Assembly: GCA_034336665.1 (NCBI GenBank)
Contig: CM067584.1
Location: 4,816,699 to 4,880,698 of the forward strand
DNA length: 64,000 nucleotides
Origin: Luscinia megarhynchos
Lineage: Eukaryota; Chordata; Aves; Passeriformes; Turdidae
Direction of reading: 5' to 3'
In this document: positions 11,346-22,646 of the stretch, one piece after another
How positions within the stretch are numbered: the stretch's first letter is position 1
Layout of the letters: the number at the start of each line of letters is the position of its first letter
Program-made: the position numbers and the translations under genes
The notes under the pieces: generated by a model
What the model was told of the DNA's origin: nothing
Databases searched by the model: none
The model's input: only the letters and a program-made list of their open reading frames with translations

Positions 11346-12654
11346 TGATTTCAGGAGTTGCACTGGGGCTGTGTCCAGTGCATCAGGATCCTCCATTCTC
11401 CCTGTTCCCAAAAACACACCAGCTGTTGATGCTGCCCCAGAGGGAGGGGAACATCCCATAAATCCTCCTGTCTCCTTGTTTTATGATAATCTGTTGCAGT
11501 GTCAGGACCTGGAGCTTTTCCCTGCCCTGGTGCCCAGTGCCAGCTCCAGCTGCACTGGGATTTGCAGATATTCCAGAGCCCCAAGGCAGCCCCTGCAACC
11601 CCCAAATCCAGGATCTAACAACTTCTTCTTGGAATCAGAGGGAATTTGGGAAACTTTGCTAAGCCTGTCCGGGGCAGTTTGTCATTCCAAGTGGCACTGG
11701 GGTCCTGGGAGCAAGTATTGGAAATTAAAACATGGAACAAAGCTCCAATTACCCAAATCAGAGCTCTGCTGCAAGGCTGGAGATCATTCCCTGGTTATAG
11801 CTAATTAACCTTTACAGAGTGATTACCATGATGTCCAGAAATGCATTTTCTGTGACTTCAGACAAAGCAAAGGAACGTGGAGAGGGTCAAACATTTTAGT
11901 TTGGAGTGACAGAACTGGGAGAAAGGGGCTCAAGTTGCACCAGGGAAGGTTTGGATTGGAAAAAGGGGGAAAAAATCATATAAAAGGTTGTGAAACACTG
12001 AAATATTGTTTATTATATTAGTGAATATTTGGGAATAGGCTGCCCATGGGAGTGGTGGAGCATTCCAAAAAACTTGGGGACAGGATTTTTTTTGTGATGA
12101 CAGTGGTGGTGTTGGGTTCTGTTGGACTCAATGACTTGGAAGTTCTTCTCCAGTTTCAAGGATCCTGGGATTTCCCAATTCTGATATTTGCTGGTTGCAC
12201 TCAGCACTTGCCTGACTCTTTCCCAAAGATTCACACAAATTTCCAAATCCCAAACCCCCAGCTGGAATTTGCCACCCCCTCTCCAAATATTCCTTCCAGG
12301 GGTTTGCAGCTCAGAGAAAACCTTTGCTGCTCACATGGAATCTATTTATTCTCTATTTTATCCTTTATTATCCCAGTGAAGAGACTCTCATGAATACTTC
12401 AGGAAAACATTCATAAATAGATCCTTAATTATTTAAACCCATTTTCCCCCTTCCTTCCTTAAGGGTGTTGCCTTTCATCCACCCAAGCTGAATTTATTGC
12501 AGTGCTTAATAACTTTATTTCAATTAAGTTTATGTGCACACGACTCAAATTTGTATCCAGCTGTTTGCCAGCAGCTGATTGAGTTGGGTTTTTTATAAAT
12601 TGTTTTTAATTTTTTTAATTGTAGATGGCCATGTTCTCATTTTCAAGGAAAGGG
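11346..12654. other. Non-coding, no gene seen
   Basis: The longest open frame (11233-11808 plus) begins inside a CR1 and has no recognisable domain. 12350-12600 is AT-rich unique sequence. Confidence 0.5.
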
Positions 12655-12995
12655 AAGGTTCCAGGGTGACCTTAGGGCTCCTTCCAGGGCCTAAAGAGGC
12701 TCCAGGAGAGCTGGGGCAGGGACTGGGGACAAGGGATGGAGGGACAGGACACAGGGAATGGCTTCCAAACTGGGAAAAAGGAGATTTAAATGGGATTTGG
12801 GATGGAATGAGGGTGTGAGGGGCTGGGATGGAATTCCCAGAGCAGCTGTGGCTGTCCTGGATCCCTGGAAGTGCCCAAGACAGGATTTGGAGCACCTGGG
12901 ACAGTGAGAGGTGTCCCTGCCATGGCAGGGGTGGGATGGGATGAATTTAATGTCTCTCCCAACCCAGACCATTTCAGGATTTTGTGATTCAGTGA
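12655..12995 (+). mobile_element. CR1 LINE 3' fragment
   Basis: Plus-oriented CR1: 'gggatggagggacaggacac', 'ccctggaagtgcccaagaca', 'gtccctgccatggcaggggt' and terminal 'ggattttgtgattc'. Closely parallels 52738-53000. Confidence 0.85.
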
Positions 12996-13047
12996 TTATT
13001 TCCGTTTTGTGGTCAGGTCTCAACACAGGTTCAGGTTAAAGAGGCAA

Positions 13048-13290
13048 TCATGGGTTCATGGAATTGTTAAGGAAAAAGGCTCTGAGGTCACCAAGTCCCA
13101 CCCTAGCCCCATGTCCAGCACTGACCCTGTCCCCAAATGTCACACCCACACCAGGTGTGCATGAGGTCATCCCCTCTCCCCAGTGGAATTGCTGGAGGTG
13201 GAATAAAGGCTTTAAATCTTTGGATAAATTGGGGGTTTGTGGAGGTGATGTTGGGTGGGAGTTCAAGAGAAGGAGAATTTCTCCTCAGAG
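13048..13290 (-). mobile_element. Older CR1 LINE fragment
   Basis: 'tcatggaattgttaaggaaa', 'ggtcaccaagtcccacccta' and 'atgtccagcactgaccctgt' follow the order of an older CR1 subfamily. The right border is uncertain. Confidence 0.6.
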
Positions 13291-13588
13291 ACATCAAAAC
13301 AAAACAGGCACAGTTGGTGTCAATTAAATCAGATTATTTCCTCTCCATAGTAACCAGCCTGAGCTCCCCATTTCCCTTTCCCCTGTTCGTGCCTGGGAAC
13401 ATTTCCTGAAACCCAGGACATGTTGGACAGGTGACCTGGCCATGCCTGTGTGTGATAGCAGCTGCTCAGAACCTCCCCTGGCTCCTGCTCTGCTGAACAA
13501 ACAGCCCAAAACCCAAACACAAACCCTGCACCAAGGCCAACAGCAGGGCTGCTGGCAGGGCAGGATAATTCAGGGCAGGATAATTCAC

Positions 13589-14306
13589 TGTCTTGGTTTG
13601 GAGGACAGGTGTCTGGTAAGAAAGGCAGAAGCCTCTCTTTGAAATGGAGAATGTAAACCCCCTAAATCCAAAATTATTATAATTTTGAAATTAAGGGGCT
13701 CTCAGGCAAAGACATGGGAATTAGGAATAACAGTTCTTTACTAGGAAAATTAAAATAGAAATGCAGTATTACACAGAACAATCCCCAAAACCCTGCCAGA
13801 GTCAGAATCCAAGCTGACACCCGTCAGTCAGGCAGGGTGTTGGCAGCAGTCCCATTCAATGGTGGCTGCATCCTCCTGCAGTGGCAGGTGTGGTTCAGCT
13901 GGAGCAGTGCTCCTGTAGAAGGTGCAGTTTCCTCTGAAGCTCCAGGGATGATGTGGAAGGGTCTGGCTTTCCTCTGGAATCCAGTGGAAAAGGCTGCTCT
14001 GCTGTTCCAAATCTCAGTTTTGATCTGGGTAGGAAATGTTTGGCTCCTCCCCTGGGTGGAGCATCTCCCAGTGGGATGATGTAATTTTATCAGTCATGCC
14101 CTGGGACTCACTGGCCATTAACAGGAGATATCTCCTGGAGGGAGGATGGGCTGTGGAAAGATAAAGATGATTGCCCCAGCTGGTTTAAAGCTGGCCCATT
14201 AGCAGATAATATGTGCCAGGAGATCAGGGTCACTGCCCCACCCGGCTGCAGCAGATGGGGACAGAATCCACATTTCTGGCCACATCCTGTATTGCAGCCC
14301 AGGACA
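13589..14306. mobile_element. Solo LTR, family B copy 1, with 5-bp target-site duplication
   Basis: A 718-bp element starts TGTCTTGG and ends CCCAGGACA (TG...CA with a short inverted repeat). It is flanked on both sides by TTCAC (13584-13588 and 14307-14311), which marks integrase-made insertion. It matches 28181-28887 over nearly its full length. Orientation is unsettled. A minus-strand AGTAAA near 13741, ~150 bp from one end, and a TGATAAAA further in would suit the minus strand. No retroviral genes remain, so it probably formed by LTR-LTR recombination. Confidence 0.9.
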
Positions 14307-14311
14307 TTCAC

Positions 14312-14743
14312 TCCCAGCAGCTGCTCCAGGTTCCCCTCCCGTGGCAAACCCAGGACTGAGGGAAGCAGCTGCACTGGGAGCCTGGAGGAGTGGAAGGGAC
14401 GTTTCTGTATCTGTCCCTAGGGGTTTCAGCATGGCGGGGTTGGGGTTAGCTTTCTCTGCACTTCTCACTCCCCAAATGTCACAGGGCCAGAGGTAAGTGT
14501 CACACAGGTGGCACAGGGTGGCCATGGGGACAGCAGGGCTGAGTGAGGACCGGCTGTGCTGCAGTTCTGGTAGGGACACAGGAGTGCCCAGCCCTCCTCC
14601 TCAGGCCTGCAGACCCCAATGAGCATCAGGGCTCCTTGGGCCAGGTGCTACAGACCCCCTTGGACAACATCAGGGAACCTCAGGTGCAGCTGTTTGAGCG
14701 TCCTCCATCCTTCCTTGGAGTGATCTCCTGCTCAGTTGAGATC
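14312..14743. other. Short unique spacer between two LTRs
   Basis: GC-moderate sequence with small frames on both strands. A GTAAGT at about 14490 looks donor-like, but no open exon with a good acceptor precedes it. Confidence 0.45.
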
Positions 14744-15301
14744 TGTGGGGGTTGGCTGTAGGACAGTCACAGGACAGACTCAGGAGCTCACTATTTTCTG
14801 TTCTTCAGGTTTGTATTTTATTATAAGGCGTGGGTAAGAGAGAGTGTAGAGCATGGAGAGTGATAAGAGCAAGGGGGTAAGAGAAAGCTTGGAGAGAGGT
14901 TAGAGATCAGAGGTAAGAGATTAGAGAGAGATTTTCCATTTACAATACAATAAGTATTCTTCTATGATGAATATTCTAATTTCCAATCACCAGTCTAATA
15001 CAATATACTAATTTCCTAATATTTGCATGCAATCTATAGGAATCCCTAAATTACCATGTTTTATGGCTTTCTTATCTGTAACCCTTATCTTCAGACCTTT
15101 CCTGCCAGGCTTGGGGCAGGATGTCTGTTGGTTCTTTGGTATTTGTGGCATTTGGTATCATCTAAACAAAGGAAGAGGCCTCAAACCTTAACAGAACTAT
15201 TTTCAGTGTCTATGTCAAACACTGCCAACATCTCTATTTCATCTATTGCTCCAGAACTACTTGCTAGGCACTCATAAGATTTTGCTATTCCCTCCCCAAC
15301 A
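14744..15301 (-). mobile_element. Endogenous retrovirus LTR, family A copy 2
   Basis: A 558-bp element running from TGTGGGGGTTGG to CCCTCCCCAACA on the plus strand, hence TGTTGGGG...CCCCCACA on the minus strand. The minus strand carries AATAAA at plus 14817-14822, 73 bp from the LTR 3' end. Copies at 1-498 and 41427-41974 share the whole sequence. Flanks (AGATC left, TTGAA right) show no target-site duplication. The right flank TTGAACA also occurs beside copy 3, so a little internal sequence may remain here. Confidence 0.85.
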
Positions 15302-16527
15302 TTGAACAATCAGGCGTTTTGCCAAAAAAAAACCCTTGAGCACTTAGAAATTCTGTCCTATCCTAAGTTTTCCAAGTGTTCAGGAATTTGAATGTTCCCT
15401 CCCAGCTGTGGGGTCGCCTTCCCTCATAAAAACCAACTCCAAAAACTCCAAACTCCCAAACAACCACAGCTGCTCTCGTGTTCATGGGCACTCAAAAAAA
15501 TTCAAAATTTAAACTGGGCTTGGAGAGTTTAAGCCAGATCTGACAGCCAGATCCAAGTTTTGAAGCCACAGAGGCACTTTTTGATTCCTTATCCCAATTT
15601 TGTCCCCCAGTAAATAAATTGTTTAAAAGTTGAAATCTTAAAATCACTCAGGCTTTCAGTGACTGTCTCAGATTTTTTTTTCTCCCCTGCCATAAAGCCA
15701 AATTATACAGGGTATATCCCATGTAATTCCTTTTCTGGCTCTATCTTATCTCCAGCTCTTAGCTGATGTGATTGAAAAACTCTGCCATTCCGTGACATAA
15801 ATCCCAATAAAGCCCCAAAGGCCAGCCAGGAGCAGGGCCAGTCATTTTAAAGTGATGCTCTCTCTTTCTATCTAAATATTTTTGTCTTGATTTATTTTTT
15901 TTAATTAATTCTTTTTAATTAAATGAAAGAAAAAAATCTCAAATTGCACCTCCTGATGCTGTGCTGGAACAACAGTGTGGGAAGTGGGGAGGAGTGAAAA
16001 GCATTTGGATGTGTTTAGATCTGGAGCTGTTGTGTTTTGCAGTGACCTAAAATGCCCAAATTTTTCTGTTTATTTGTCACTTTCTTATTTTATTTTGTCA
16101 GTTTTTTATTTTATCCTTGTGGTCGAGCTGTGAGTCTCATGTGCCTGACAGCAAACCACACTCCAGGGCCAGCCTGAAAAAGAACATTGTCTTACACTTT
16201 GAATTCTTCTTGGCTCCAGTGACTGAATCCCCAAAATTTTCTCCCTGTTTTCAGCACAGCAGCAAAAGGGAAAAAAGGTTCCTTGGTTTCTGGGCAAAGC
16301 TCTGAAAATGGGTGGGAAAATGGGAAATTTTTGTTTCATCTGCTGTCTGAGCTGTGTTCCTGGAATAGTTGGAGGTGGAAAGGACCAGTGGGATGAAATT
16401 CTAGAGGGACACAGCAGGGATAAGTGTGATCATGATTTGTTTATTCAGGGTTTTAACACTCCCAAACCACATTTCAGTAAATTCCCCCCACAGTGACCTG
16501 AGGGAGCTCAGGTGGGACAATGAGCAT
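15302..16527. other. Non-coding, no gene seen
   Basis: AT-leaning unique sequence. 15870-15930 is strongly AT-rich. No gene, RNA or clear retroelement end. Confidence 0.5.
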
Positions 16528-16782
16528 TCTTCTCTTCTCTTCTCTTCTCTTCTCTTCTCTTCTCTTCTCTTCTCTTCTCTTCTCTTCTCTTCTCTTCTCT
16601 TCTCTTCTCTTCTCTTCTCTTCTCTTCTCTTCTCTTCTCTTCTCTTCTCTTCTCTTCTCTTCTCTTCTCTTCTCTTCTCTTCTCTTCTCTTCTCTTCTCT
16701 TCTCTTCTCTTCTCTTCTCTTCTCTTCTCTTCTCTTCTCTTCTCTTCTCTTCTCTTCTCTTCTCTTCTCTTCTCTTCTCTTT
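16528..16782. repeat. Pure TTCTC pentanucleotide array, ~50 copies
   Basis: About 250 bp of uninterrupted TTCTC on the plus strand (GAGAA on minus). The near-perfect purity implies recent expansion. Long LLFSSLLFSS (plus) and REEKRREEKR (minus) frames are artefacts. Confidence 0.98.
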
Positions 16783-16857
16783 TCTCCCTGTAAGCTGCTC
16801 AAAGTTCTCCAGGAAGGAGAAATTCTGGGTACAGATTTGTGGTTTCAGGTCTGCAGC

Positions 16858-17070
16858 TTCACAGAATTGCCAAGATGGGGAGAGACCCTCAAGCTCTTCC
16901 AGTCACCCCAGCAGCCCCCAGACATTGTCCCCAAGTGCCACATCCAGATGCCCCCTGAGCACTCCACCAACTCCAAATTCTCCCAAGGCCTGACCCTTCT
17001 TCCAGGGGAAAATCCATTTCCAAAATCCAACCTGAGCACACCTGGCACACCTTTCCTCCCATCCTGACCC
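16858..17070 (-). mobile_element. Older CR1 LINE 3' fragment
   Basis: 'ttcacagaattgccaagatg', 'cattgtccccaagtgccaca' and later 'caaaatccaacctgagcaca' follow CR1 order on the minus strand. A weaker related piece lies near 16360-16410. Confidence 0.65.
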
Positions 17071-18341
17071 TCGAGACTGATCCCAGCTGTAATGTGGGGA
17101 TGTTTTGCACAACTTAATTTGTTGTTTGTCTGAGGTTTTTTTTTCTGTCTTCACTCAGAGCCAGGATTAAAAAATACATGGAGGAAATGGATTTTTCTTG
17201 TGTTCAGTCTTAGTTGTCTATTAAATTTTATCTAAAGTACAGAAAGTTCAGCAACACTTCCAGCCAACAGCTAAAAGTGAGTAAAATGGAGCTGAATTCA
17301 GGTGCTACAAGGTCTCTTAAAGCTCAGTAGTCTAATAGATAATTAACACCTATATTATTTATACTTTTGACTCAATAACTAAATTTCTGTGACCCCTAGT
17401 GCAGCACTAACTGTCCAACCAGAAATTGCTACTTAAAATTATGAAGAAGGAAGACGAGCACAGAAAAGGGACACCAAATAAAATTCTCCATCTTGTCCCA
17501 TACTTATTACTGTATTATAAAAATTTCACATTTAAAACCCTTCACCACGTGAAATCACACACTTTTATTTAACCACACACCCGTGATTTTAACTCCATCA
17601 ACTCAAATGAGTTTAACTCCATTTAACTTAAATTTGGGAGCCTTCTCCAAGGCCTCAGGTCTCCAGGGGGTCAGAAAACACAGAAAGCTCAAAAATTCCA
17701 CTTTTTTGGGATCCAACACCAACCTCCTCTCAGGCACTGTAGCTTCACCCAGATTTCACAAATAACCAAATCTTCCCCAACATGTTTATTAAGGATGTTT
17801 TGGAGGCAGAATTGACTTGGCCTGAGCTGGATATAATTTTTGCTGGCATGACAAGTTAAGATCAGAGCTGGCACGCCGTGGGCAGAATTTAGTGCTTCAT
17901 CTCTTTGTATTCACCTCAGTCAATAAGGCAGGAAATTTATTTACTGTCCAGAGTCAGTTGAGTGCCTGTCTGGAGCATTGTTTCAGCAGCTGGAAATGGC
18001 AATACATCCACGGATCTGGTTTGCAATGAATGACTTTTGATGCCCCTGGGAGAAGGATGAGCAAACCTGTTTGTGCTGCATTGACAGGGAGATGAATTTC
18101 CCCTCCAAGCTGAATCCCATGGATTTGATGATTTGTCTTGAGAAAGTTTTCTGTTTGATTGTTGTTTCCACTGGTTTGCCTGGAAAATGGAATTTTAAAG
18201 AATTTGATTTTTGTTTTTTTAGCATGAGGTCTTGGGGTTGTTAACAGCCAAAATGGAGCTGGCACTTGAGGGGAAAGGTTGTTCCCATGTGGAAGAGCTG
18301 AGGGAAAACTGTCTGGAGGGAAAGGGGAGGAGAGGATGGAC
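17071..18341. other. Non-coding, no gene seen
   Basis: AT-rich unique sequence with small frames only. No splice-bounded exon that I trust. Confidence 0.5.
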
Positions 18342-18390
18342 ATTTGGATGATCCCATTTGGATGATCCCATTTGGATGATCCCATTTGGA
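18342..18390. repeat. Short tandem repeat, 14-bp ATTTGGATGATCCC unit
   Basis: About 3.5 exact copies of 'atttggatgatccc'. Confidence 0.95.
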
Positions 18391-19064
18391 TATTTGCTTT
18401 CTCCAGGCAAGGGGAGCAAAGGGCTCTGATGTCTCCCAGCACAGCTCTGGGAAAATTTTGGCTTCCATCTCACTCCCTCCCAGGGTGTGGAATTCCATGT
18501 TGGACAGGCCAGAGATGTGAAAAGAGAAAATCCCTGGGTCTGTCCCTTCTTTCCTTCATCTCAGGTGATTTTACCCCCGGGAGAACCCTTGCCTGGAATT
18601 TGTCCACCCATGATGTTCCCCTGTCCTGCCCATTCCAGGCTCAGGTTGAAGCCCACAGTGAAGAGGAGAAGGTTCAACATGGCCCAAGTCTTAATTGAAG
18701 AGATTTAGATCTCTTCGGGATATAAATAATAAATTATGTATTAATATATTAATGAATACATAAAATAATTATACTTTAACACATAAAAATTAATAGGTTA
18801 TTTAAGGACATGTAATTGGGCATTTAGAGCAGAAAATGGGTGTCACTGAGAGCTTTGTCTGGGTGTTAAATTGCCAGATGTCCTGGGGGCTCAAGAAATG
18901 GTCAGTCTGAGGGGAAAACTTACAGCCACTGAGTCAGTCCTCGTGAATGATTCCTGGGATCACACAGGTGGGAAAGAATCCAAATGCTGCAGGGCTCAGG
19001 GTCCAGCGGGGTGCAGGAGGGCTGGGAGCAGAGAGGTGGAATCAGCCTGCAAAGATTTTTGTGA
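18391..19064. other. Non-coding; AT-rich core at 18720-18800
   Basis: Contains an 80-bp AT-rich run ('aataaattatgtattaatat' and similar). No gene seen. Confidence 0.5.
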
Positions 19065-20190
19065 GAGCAGAGCCTGGGTGTGAGCAGAGCCTGGGTGTGA
19101 GCATCAATCTGGGTGTGAGCATCAGAGCCTGGGTGTGAGCAGAGCCTGGGTGTGAGCATCAGTGAGTGTGAGCATCAATCTGGGTGTGAGCATCAGTGAG
19201 TGTGAGCATCAATCTGGGTGTGAGCATCAGTGAGTGTGAGCAGAGCCTGGGTGTGAGCAGAGCCTGGGTGTGAGCATCAGTGAGTGTGTGAGCATCAGCC
19301 TGGTGTGAGCAGAGCCTGAGTGTGAGCAGAGCCTGGGTATGAGCACCAATCTGGGTGTGAGCAGAGCTTGGGTGTGAGCAGAGCCTGGGTGTGAACATCA
19401 GCCTGGTGTGAGCATCAGTCTGGGTGTGAGCATCAGTCTGGGTGTGAGCATCAGTGAGTGTGAGCAGAGCCTGGGTGTGAACATCAGCCTGGTGTGAACA
19501 TCTGTCTGTTATGAACATCAGCCTGGGTATAAACATCAGCCTGGGTGTGAGCACAGTCTGGGTGTGAGCATCAGTCTGGGTGTGAGCACAGTCTGGGTGT
19601 GAGCATCAGTCTGGGTGTGAGCACAGTCTGGGTGTGAGCATCAGTCAGTTATGAACATCAGTCTGAGTGTGAACATCAGCCTGGTGTGAGCAGAGCCTGG
19701 GTGTGAGCAGAGCTTGGGTGTGAACATCTGTCTGTTATGAACATCTGTCTGTTATGAACATCAGCCTGGGTATAAACATCAGCCTGGTGTGAGCATCAGC
19801 CTGGGTGTGAGCACAGTCTGGGTGTGAGCATCAGTCAGTTATGAACATCAATCTGGGTGTGAACATCAGCCTGGTGTGAGCAGAGCCTGGGTGTGAGCAT
19901 CAGTGAGTGTGAGCAGAGCCTGGGTATGAGCAGAGCCTGGGTGTGAACATCAGCCTGGTGTGAACATCTGTCTGTTATGAACATCTGTCTGTTATGAACA
20001 TCAGCCTGGGTATAAACATCAGCCTGGTGTGAACATCAGCCTGGGTGTGAGCACAGTCTGGGTGTGAGCATCAGCCTGGGTGTGAGCACAGTCTGGATAT
20101 AAACATCAGTCCGGGTATAAAAATCAGTCCTTTATGAACATCAGTCCTTTATGAGCATCAGCCTGGTGTGAGCATCATTCAGTTACGAGC
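19065..20190. repeat. Minisatellite, 17-18-bp GTGTGAGCATCAGTCTGG unit
   Basis: About 60 units of mixed type: 'gtgtgagcagagcctgg', 'gtgtgagcatcagtctgg', 'ttatgaacatctgtctg' and 'tataaacatcagcctgg'. Strings of the same variants recur (for example 19490-19560, 19725-19800 and 19960-20060), which shows multi-unit duplication. The minus frame of 131 residues reading TDAHTQ repeats is an artefact. Confidence 0.93.
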
Positions 20191-21353
20191 AGCAGCCCCA
20201 CCCTCTCCCTGCACCCTGTGAAACCCCGAGTCCTGGCCCATCAAAGCACAGTCAATTCCATCGGATTTCACGAAGATCTCTCCCCACCACTGTCCTGCAG
20301 GGAGTTTTGCCTGGTTTATTCCAGCTGCCTGTGCTGGGGAATTTTCCAGGGCTCTTCTCTCCCAGGTGACCTCGGGCACTTTTAGCTCCTTGCCCAGTGA
20401 ACCTGCTGGATTTGCAGGCACTTTTAAAGGAGGGGAAACTGCAGTGTGCTTAGGAAAAACACCCCAGAGCTGAGAGGAGGAGGTGCAATTCCAAAACCAG
20501 CGTGAGAGGAGTGCACTGCAGGGCAGAGAGAGGTGAGCTGCCGTGGCTGGACGGAAACAGCTCCATCCCCTCTCCTGTGCTCCCCAGAAACCCTGTCCTC
20601 ACTCCTTAGGGAAAAAAACAGCCCAAGCACAGCTTGAGTCCTCCCAACAGCCAGCAGGGAAATTCTGGCTCCACACCAACATAACTGAGATTATTCTCTT
20701 CCATCAGGCATAATTTCCCCTCTCATAATGATGTTTTACATCTTATTTTGTGTATTTTGCAGTTCCTTGTCCTGTAATCACAAAGTGGTGTTTTTCTGCT
20801 GCATTTATCCATGGAATTATTTGAGACTACAGCTCTGTACTGTGTATTTATGTGTGGCACACTGTGGCTCCTCCTTTGTGTAACCCAGAGCGCTCCAGTT
20901 GTGGGCTGTGCTGGATTAGATTCTCACAAGGAACTGAGTAATCACCCAGCTCCTTCCCTGCATTGTGTGAGAAAAAAATATCCTGATCCAACTGGAAAAG
21001 GAGAAGGAAAACTGGTTCATTTACCTGGTATTACCCTCATACATTCTTCTTTTTTCTCTATGGGGACAAAGACTGTGTTGTTTGACCAAATAAACTCCAT
21101 CTCATTAAGTGCCTCATGACACTAAAATAAGATAAAAAAATTAATTGGAACAATGATTCCCCACATTTGTGTGGGTTTTCTCCCAAGCAATTCCTCCCCA
21201 AAGGCAGTAAGGATCTGCAAGGAGTTTCTCTCCTCCATTTTTGGATATTCACTTGTTTTCTGTGCTTGTCTAAACTCACAGGACAAATTATTGGGGGGGG
21301 GAAAAAAAGTTATTTTGTGATTAAACTGTGGAGTACATACTCATTGTTCTTTA
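20191..21353. other. Non-coding, no gene seen
   Basis: Unique sequence. 20685-20830 is AT-rich with no internal repeats and could be a conserved noncoding element. No gene supported. Confidence 0.45.
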
Positions 21354-21545
21354 GGAAGGAATTCCTCCCTGGGAGGGGCTGGGAATGGGATTCCCAGAGG
21401 AGCTGTGGCTGCCCCTGGATCCCTGGCAGTGCCCAAAACCACTTTGGGATAACCTGGGACAGTGGGAAGTGTCCTTGCCCATGGCAGGGGTGGGATTGGA
21501 TCTTTAACGTCCCTCCCATCCCAAATCTGGGTTTCTGTGATTTTT
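21354..21545 (+). mobile_element. CR1 LINE 3' fragment
   Basis: 'gaattcctccctgggagggg', 'cccagaggagctgtggctgc', 'ccctggatccctggcagtgc' and 'atggcaggggtgggattgga', ending near 'tttctgtgattt'. Plus-oriented CR1 terminus. Confidence 0.87.
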
Positions 21546-22087
21546 AGCAACCCAGACTGCAATGTGGACTGGATTCCCAGTGCTCCCAAAGCAGGGTAAT
21601 CCCAAGGACTTTGACAGAGCTCTGGGAGTTTTGGGCATTTGGGAAAGTCTTGGTATTTTTTATTTTTATTAGTAAGCCAAAAGTGGAAAGGAAAAAAAAA
21701 AAATCAGCAATTTCTCTTTCTGCTCCAGTGAAGCTCCTGATTCCCTGGGAAGTTTGTGAGACTTTTTGCTTTGCTTAAAAAAAAAAAAAAAATTAATTGG
21801 AAATGACAAGAGGAAAATGATCCAGCTGAATGCTTTGATAAGCAATCAAGGCTTAATAGATTAGAAAATATAATTAATTACTTAATTATGCTCAAAGTGG
21901 TTGTTGTTGGGAGATTGTTCAGTGCAAAGCCATTGTTGGGTGGGAGGATGTGCCCGTGGAATGAATGTCAGGCTGCAGGAAGCCTCTGCTGCTGGCAGGG
22001 CTGCTGGGGAGCAGACAAGATGTTCCACAAATTGCACAAATTCCAGAAGTTCACAAGCTCTCAGGGCAGGGGGGGAGTGCTGGGGGT
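21546..22087. other. Non-coding, no gene seen
   Basis: Contains two poly-A runs (near 21690 and 21778). No gene supported. Confidence 0.5.
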
Positions 22088-22145
22088 CTGTGCTTGGATT
22101 CTGATCCCTGTGGGTCCCTCCCAGTTCCAGGATTCTGTGGTTCTG
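22088..22145 (+). mobile_element. Short CR1-like 3' terminus
   Basis: 'tgatccctgtgggtccctcc' followed by 'ccaggattctgtggttctg' matches the last bases of an older CR1 subfamily. The same end is seen at 29468 and 60785. Confidence 0.6.
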
Positions 22146-22159
22146 TTCTGCTCTGAGCT

Positions 22160-22234
22160 GTTAAACAGGCAGCAAAATCTGGTGACTCCGTGGAAGGGAT
22201 GCAGGACTTTGATGCAGCCCCTGAAAATAAATTT
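22160..22234. repeat. Local duplicate, copy 1 of a ~70-bp block
   Basis: 'gttaaacag', 'aatctgg', 'ggactttgatgcagc' and 'cctgaaaataaa' appear here and again at 22580-22646 in the same order, each followed by an A-rich tail and 'atacagaact' or 'gtacagaatt'. Confidence 0.8.
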
Positions 22235-22579
22235 AAAATAAAAAAAAGTAAAAAAAAAAAGAAAGGAAAAAAAAAGATACAGAACTACTAAAAAAAAACC
22301 AAAACAAACAAAAAATAAACAAAACAAAACCAAAACAAAAAAGAAATAACAAATATAAGATTCAGGAAAACAAAGCTACAGATTCAAAAAACACTCATTG
22401 TTCCTTACCAATTTTTGTACACTGGGAAAGGAAATAATTTCTAGGATAACAACAGCCTTGACAGTGTAAGTGTGTTATTGGCTCCTAAATCCAAGAAAAG
22501 CACTTCCCCCAGGAGCTGGGCCAGGCAGGAGCTGCAGTTTTTGTGTTTGGAGCCTCTGGAGCATCCCTGCTCTGACAGG
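22235..22579. other. A-rich low-complexity DNA, then unique spacer
   Basis: 22230-22350 is dominated by A runs with scattered C and G. No gene. Confidence 0.7.
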
Positions 22580-22646
22580 TGTTAAACAGAATCTGGAGAC
22601 TCCAAGGAAGGGATGTGGGACTTTGATGCAGCTCCTGAAAATAAAA
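22580..22646. repeat. Local duplicate, copy 2 of a ~70-bp block
   Basis: Second copy of the block at 22160-22234, 420 bp downstream, again followed by A-rich sequence up to about 22745. Confidence 0.8.

Noticed and set aside
14430..14492. Donor-like GTAAGT after a short open segment
   Set aside because: No convincing acceptor or protein similarity, and it lies between two LTRs.
499..14743. LTR A copies 1 and 2 as the two ends of one provirus
   Set aside because: The 14 kb between them holds CR1s, minisatellites and a solo LTR, with no retroviral gene sequence.
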